Shown one piece after another: positions 60,335 to 64,000 of a DNA stretch of 64,000 nucleotides. Under the pieces are notes generated by a model. That model searched no databases and had not been told where the DNA came from. It was given only the letters and a program-made list of their open reading frames with translations. Made by a program: the position numbers and the translations under genes. The first letter of the stretch is position 1. Each line of letters begins with the position of its first letter. Origin of the DNA: Parvibaculum sp002684405 (GTDB lineage: Bacteria; Pseudomonadota; Alphaproteobacteria; Parvibaculales; Parvibaculaceae). The stretch lies in contig OZ223207.1 in NCBI GenBank assembly GCA_965140395.1, positions 496,001 through 560,000 of the forward strand. The letters are read 5' to 3'.

Positions 60335-61228
60335 CTAGGCGCCGGCGAGTTCGCTTTCCCGATAACCCTGGATGAAAAGCAGCGCCGACAGGTCGCCATG
60401 GTCGATGCGTGCATCGGCGGCTTCCGCCACAACGGGCTTTGCATGGAAGGCGACGCCGAGGCCAGCTTCCCCGATCATGCCGAGATCGTTGGCGCCATCG
60501 CCGACCGCCATGGTTTCGTGCCGGGCGAGGCCAAGCTGTGAACGGAAATGTACCAGCGCGTCGATCTTGGCCTGTCGGCCCAGAATGGGTTCGCCCACCT
60601 CGCCGGTCAGCAGGTCGTTTTCGAAAATGAGCTCGTTTGCCTGATTGTGATCGAAGCCCACAGCCTTTGCGACGCGGTGAGTGAAGAAGGTGAAACCGCC
60701 GGAAACAAGTGCGCAGGTGGCGCCATGGGCGCGCATGGTCGCCGTCAGCAGGCGGCCGCCGGGGGTTTCGGTAATGCGCTTGTCGAAGACCGATTCAAGG
60801 GAGGCCGCTTTCAGGCCCTTCAGCAGCGAGACGCGCTCGCGCAGGGCGGGTTCGAAATCGATCTCGCCGCGCATGGCGCGCTCAGTGATTTCGGCAATCC
60901 GGTCCTTGATACCGAGTTCGGCGGCCAGCTCGTCGATGCATTCCTGCTCGATGATGGTGGAATCCATATCGGCGACCAGCAGCTTCTTGCGCCGCCCTTC
61001 GGCGGGTTGTGCGATGATGTCGATGGCGACGCCCTGAAGCGCCTTGCGGACCTCGGCCTCGGCATGGGCCATGTCGTCTGCGTCAAAGGGGAGGTCGCAG
61101 GCATGGCCGTCTTTCAGCCAGTCCGCCTGCGATTGGCCCGGCAGGGCCGCGGCGGCTGCGTCGACATGGGTCTTGTCGAGCGGCGTTTGCGAGTTGCCAA
61201 TGAGCGTCAGGACGTATTTCATCGCCAA
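60335..61228 (-). CDS. serB: phosphoserine phosphatase SerB
   Basis: Last enzyme of serine synthesis, releasing phosphate from phosphoserine. The 297-residue product has an N-terminal extension (about 1-80) of the ACT-like type seen in many SerB proteins, then the HAD domain: motif I LLVADMDSTII (nucleophile Asp), RAMRGEIDFEPALRERV cap, motif II ALVSGGFTFF and motif III/IV AVGDGANDLGMIGEAGLG. The start may be ATG 61228 or the ATG two codons later. It is divergent from miaA with only 23 bases between the start codons. Confidence 0.95.
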   Translation of the reverse strand: MAMKYVLTLIGNSQTPLDKTHVDAAAAALPGQSQADWLKDGHACDLPFDADDMAHAEAEVRKALQGVAIDIIAQPAEGRRKKLLVADMDSTIIEQECIDELAAELGIKDRIAEITERAMRGEIDFEPALRERVSLLKGLKAASLESVFDKRITETPGGRLLTATMRAHGATCALVSGGFTFFTHRVAKAVGFDHNQANELIFENDLLTGEVGEPILGRQAKIDALVHFRSQLGLARHETMAVGDGANDLGMIGEAGLGVAFHAKPVVAEAADARIDHGDLSALLFIQGYRESELAGA

Positions 61229-61251
61229 ACCAGAGTTCTCCAGAAATCTTC

Positions 61252-62229
61252 GTGCAGAGTGTCGTGTCAGAGGACACCGTGAAAGAGCCGGTGAAGCTAA
61301 AAACCGCCGTCCTTATTGCAGGGCCAACCGCCAGCGGCAAGTCCGCGCTCGCCATGAAACTGGCCGAGCAGGTGGGCGGCGAGATCGTCAATGCCGATTC
61401 CATGCAGGTCTATCGGGAACTGCGTGTTCTCACCGCGCGGCCGGGCGAGGCGGATGAGGCGCGCGTGCCGCATCACCTTTACGGCTTCATGAGCGCGGCA
61501 GAGGCCTGTTCGGCGGGGATATGGGCCGCCCATGCCGCGCGCGCCATGCAGGAAATCGAGGCGAGGGGCCGCGTTCCCATCCTTGTGGGGGGAACAGGGC
61601 TCTATTTCCGCGCGCTGGTGGACGGGTTGTCGCCCATTCCCGATGTCCCGGCGGAGATAACCGCCGCGGTCCGGGCGGAGGTGGCGCAGGCGGGCCCCGG
61701 GGCGCATAAGCTGCTGCAGGCCGCTGATCCGAAACTTGCCGAAGCGATCGCACCGTCGGACAAGCAGCGCATCGCGCGGGGCATCGAGGTGAAACGGGCG
61801 ACGGGCAAGCCCCTGAGCGCGTGGCAGGCCCTGCCGCCTGAGCCGCTGGTTGCGGGGGATTTCCTGAAGGCGGTGCTCGTGCCCTCGAGGGATTTTCTCT
61901 ACCGGCGGATCGATTTCCGTTTCCGGCACATGGTCCGGGAGGGCGCGCTCGATGAGGTCGAGGCGCTGATGGCGCTCGATCTCGATCCTTCGCTGCCGCT
62001 GATGAAGGCGCTGGGGCTGCGGCCGCTTATGGCCCATCTGCGCGGCGAAATTTCGCTGGAGGAAGCCGTTCTGCTCGGCCAGGCAGAGTCCCGCCGCTAC
62101 GCAAAACGGCAGGAAACATGGTTCCGGACGCAAATGATTTCGTGGAATAGGCTCATCGCGCAAGATTTGGAAAGCCTTGAAGCGAGTTTCTTTTCATTAA
62201 TTGACGATTTTGGCTTGACCGGGGCATGA
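61252..62229 (+). CDS. miaA: tRNA dimethylallyltransferase MiaA
   Basis: Adds the dimethylallyl group to A37 of tRNAs that read UNN codons. The 325-residue product shows P-loop VLIAGPTASGKSALA, NADSMQVYRELRVLTARP, HHLYGF, VPILVGGTGLYFRAL and QRIARGIEV (here KQRIARGIEVK). All in-frame starts before the P-loop are GTG (61252, 61264, 61279, 61291), with no ATG and no clear Shine-Dalgarno, so the exact start is open. ilvB follows after 159 bases. Confidence 0.95.
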   Translation: MQSVVSEDTVKEPVKLKTAVLIAGPTASGKSALAMKLAEQVGGEIVNADSMQVYRELRVLTARPGEADEARVPHHLYGFMSAAEACSAGIWAAHAARAMQEIEARGRVPILVGGTGLYFRALVDGLSPIPDVPAEITAAVRAEVAQAGPGAHKLLQAADPKLAEAIAPSDKQRIARGIEVKRATGKPLSAWQALPPEPLVAGDFLKAVLVPSRDFLYRRIDFRFRHMVREGALDEVEALMALDLDPSLPLMKALGLRPLMAHLRGEISLEEAVLLGQAESRRYAKRQETWFRTQMISWNRLIAQDLESLEASFFSLIDDFGLTGA

Positions 62230-62243
62230 GGCGGGGCTAGTTT
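62215..62243 (+). promoter_or_regulatory. candidate ilvB promoter in the 3' end of miaA
   Basis: TTGACC (62215-62220), 17 bases, TAGTTT (62238-62243). The -35 is strong and the -10 weak. The leader to ilvB (62250-62388) contains GGCA/TGCC and CCGG/CCGG-TTTTT small hairpins and CGCG-AGGC-CGCG followed by TTGTTGTTT, which could act in attenuation. Confidence 0.35.
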
Positions 62244-62388
62244 GCGCCCGCTTTCACGCGGCATTGCGTGCCGGTGGCCGGTTTTTCGCTCTTTTCAGGA
62301 CTGAACGGGGCTTTGAGAACGGGCCGGGCGCGAGGCCGCGTTGTTGTTTACTGCGATTGATAACCTTCAGGACGTAAGGACCCGACCC

Positions 62389-64000
62389 ATGGCCGAAAAC
62401 GAGATGACTGGCGCAGAGATCGTCATCAAATCGCTGGTCGATCAGGGCGTAGACACGATTTTCGGCTACCCCGGGGGCGCGGTGCTTCCGATCTATGACG
62501 CGCTTTTCCAGCAGAACAAGATCCGCCATATCCTCGTCCGGCACGAGCAGGGCGCCGTCCATGCGGCGGAAGGCTATGCGCGCTCCACGGGCAAGCCGGG
62601 CGTCGTTCTGGTGACGTCGGGGCCCGGCGCAACCAACGCCGTGACGGGGCTGACCGATGCGCTGATGGATTCCATTCCGATCGTCTGCCTGACGGGGCAG
62701 GTCGCGACGCATCTCATCGGCTCGGACGCTTTCCAGGAAGCGGATACGGTCGGCATCACGCGCCATTGCACCAAGCATAACTGGCTGGTGAAGTCGCCGG
62801 AGGAGCTGACGCGCGTCATGCACGAGGCCTTCTATGTCGCGACGAACGGCCGACCGGGTCCGGTCGTCGTCGACATTCCGAAGGACGTTCAGTTCCAGTC
62901 GGCGGAATATGTCGGCCCGAAAAACGTTGCGCATCGCACCTATCGCCCGACGGTGAAGGGCGATGTCGAGGCGATCAAGGAAGCGATCGATCTCATCGCG
63001 AATGCCAAGAAGCCTGTCTTCTATACGGGCGGCGGCATCATCAATTCCGGCCCGGTTGCGAGCCAACTTCTGCGCGAATTCGTCAAGCTGACCGGCTATC
63101 CGATCACCTCGACGCTGATGGGCCTCGGCGCCTTTCCGGCGAGCGACAAGCAGTGGCTCGGCATGGTCGGCATGCATGGCACCTACGAAGCCAATAATGC
63201 GATGCATGATTGCGACGTCATGATCAATATCGGGGCGCGTTTCGACGACCGCGTGACGGGCCGCCTCGATGCCTTCGCGCCGAACTCGAAGAAGATCCAT
63301 GTCGATATCGACGCCTCGTCGATCAACAAGAATGTTCGTGTCGATGTCGGCATCGTCGGCGACTGCGCGCATGTCCTGGAAGACATGCTGCGTATCTGGA
63401 AGGCGAGGGCGCGCCAGCCCGACAAGGCCGCGCTCGGCGAGTGGTGGAAGCAGATCGACGTCTGGCGGGAGCGCAAGTCGCTCTCCTTCAAGCAGAATGG
63501 CGATACCATCAAGCCGCAATATGCCGTTCAGCGCCTTTACGAGCTGACCAAGGATCGCGAGACCTATGTCACCACGGAAGTGGGACAGCATCAGATGTGG
63601 GCCGCGCAGCACTATCATTTCGAAGAGCCGAACCGCTGGATGACGAGCGGAGGCCTCGGCACGATGGGCTATGGCCTGCCGGCAGCCGTGGGCACGCAGA
63701 TCGCGCATCCCGATGCGCTCGTCGTCGACATTGCGGGCGAAGCCTCGATCCTGATGAACATGCAGGAGATTTCGACGGCGGTTCAGTTCATGCTGCCGGT
63801 GAAGATCTTCATCCTGAACAACGAATATATGGGCATGGTGCGCCAGTGGCAGGAACTGCTGCATGGCGGTCGCTACTCGCACAGCTATTCGGAATCGCTG
63901 CCCGATTTCGTGAAGCTCGCCGAAGCCTATGGCGCCAAGGGCGTTCGCGCGGAAACGCCGGATGAGCTCGATACGAAGATCCAGGAGATGATCGATACGC
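62389..64000 (+). CDS. ilvB: acetolactate synthase large subunit, 3' end missing
   Basis: Thiamine-diphosphate enzyme that makes acetolactate or acetohydroxybutyrate, the first common step of valine, leucine and isoleucine synthesis. The frame from ATG 62389 is open to the right edge, 537 codons of about 590. Visible motifs: VDQGVDTIFGYPGGAVLPIYDAL (in part), the catalytic glutamate Glu53 in LVRHEQGAVHAAEGYAR, VTSGPGATNAVTGL, and the cofactor motif VVDIAGEASILMNMQEIST. The position after miaA fits rhizobial-type gene order, where ilvN follows; that gene would lie outside the window. Also called ilvI. Confidence 0.95.
   Translation, partial: MAENEMTGAEIVIKSLVDQGVDTIFGYPGGAVLPIYDALFQQNKIRHILVRHEQGAVHAAEGYARSTGKPGVVLVTSGPGATNAVTGLTDALMDSIPIVCLTGQVATHLIGSDAFQEADTVGITRHCTKHNWLVKSPEELTRVMHEAFYVATNGRPGPVVVDIPKDVQFQSAEYVGPKNVAHRTYRPTVKGDVEAIKEAIDLIANAKKPVFYTGGGIINSGPVASQLLREFVKLTGYPITSTLMGLGAFPASDKQWLGMVGMHGTYEANNAMHDCDVMINIGARFDDRVTGRLDAFAPNSKKIHVDIDASSINKNVRVDVGIVGDCAHVLEDMLRIWKARARQPDKAALGEWWKQIDVWRERKSLSFKQNGDTIKPQYAVQRLYELTKDRETYVTTEVGQHQMWAAQHYHFEEPNRWMTSGGLGTMGYGLPAAVGTQIAHPDALVVDIAGEASILMNMQEISTAVQFMLPVKIFILNNEYMGMVRQWQELLHGGRYSHSYSESLPDFVKLAEAYGAKGVRAETPDELDTKIQEMIDT

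Noticed and set aside
1..64000. CRISPR arrays, insertion sequences, prophage or toxin-antitoxin genes
   Set aside because: I saw no regularly spaced direct repeats, transposase or integrase motifs, phage genes or paired toxin/antitoxin frames. The RHH protein at 42142-42375 has no toxin gene beside it.

Overview
The window is chromosomal DNA of an alphaproteobacterium, high in G+C and very densely coded. Four features support this: a circularly permuted two-piece tmRNA gene whose tag reads ANDNYAEARLAA, an alpha-type SspB adaptor, an EcfG-type general-stress promoter (GGAAC-N17-GTT), and the gene orders dcw-lpxC-bamD-recN-ligA and thyA-dfrA...hflK-hflC-DUF2065-Do protease-serB-miaA-ilvB. A Parvibaculum-like member of the Hyphomicrobiales is my best guess, but the sequence alone does not prove the genus. 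No phage, insertion sequence, integrase or CRISPR array was seen.

Positions 1-18092 hold the division and cell-wall (dcw) cluster on the + strand: rsmH (5' end cut off), ftsL, ftsI, murE, murF, mraY, murD, ftsW, murG, murC, murB, ddl, ftsQ, ftsA and ftsZ. Most genes overlap by 1-4 bases, so translation is probably coupled. A 49-codon ORF with its own Shine-Dalgarno exactly bridges ftsA and ftsZ. A strong hairpin terminator follows ftsZ. Envelope and DNA-maintenance genes follow: lpxC, bamD, recN and ligA (18328-24355). A gene-poor stretch of palindromes and a degenerate tRNA-like sequence comes next.

Positions 24751-30131 (- strand) encode a PcrA/UvrD helicase, PrmA and an aminopeptidase P, with a composite palindromic repeat between the last two. 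Two different ClC anion transporters follow on the + strand. A - strand block then encodes a thioesterase and a TetR/HlyD/ABC-ATPase/ABC-permease export operon, whose repressor gene is preceded by a perfect 14-bp inverted repeat. Next come DUF4169, a large AsmA-like protein, a ribbon-helix-helix protein, fumC, a PNPOx-like protein, and sspB beside ssrA: the ClpXP adaptor next to the RNA that encodes its target tag. A membrane dipeptidase and a DUF1287 lipoprotein complete this region.

Positions 47916-49407 encode thyA, a small 57-residue membrane protein and dihydrofolate reductase (dTMP/folate cycle). A module follows with a dienelactone-hydrolase-like enzyme, the glutathione-dependent formaldehyde pathway (adhC, fghA), a flavin amine oxidase and an SMP-30 lactonase. 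After that come a stress-promoter-driven small secreted protein, Mrp, the HflKC complex, DUF2065, a Do-type protease, serB, miaA and the start of ilvB, which is cut by the right edge.

Most of the window is housekeeping. The least expected items are the two short ORFs, the alternative hairpins before the CBS-ClC gene, the stress promoter, the tRNA-like relic and a low-GC patch in ligA.
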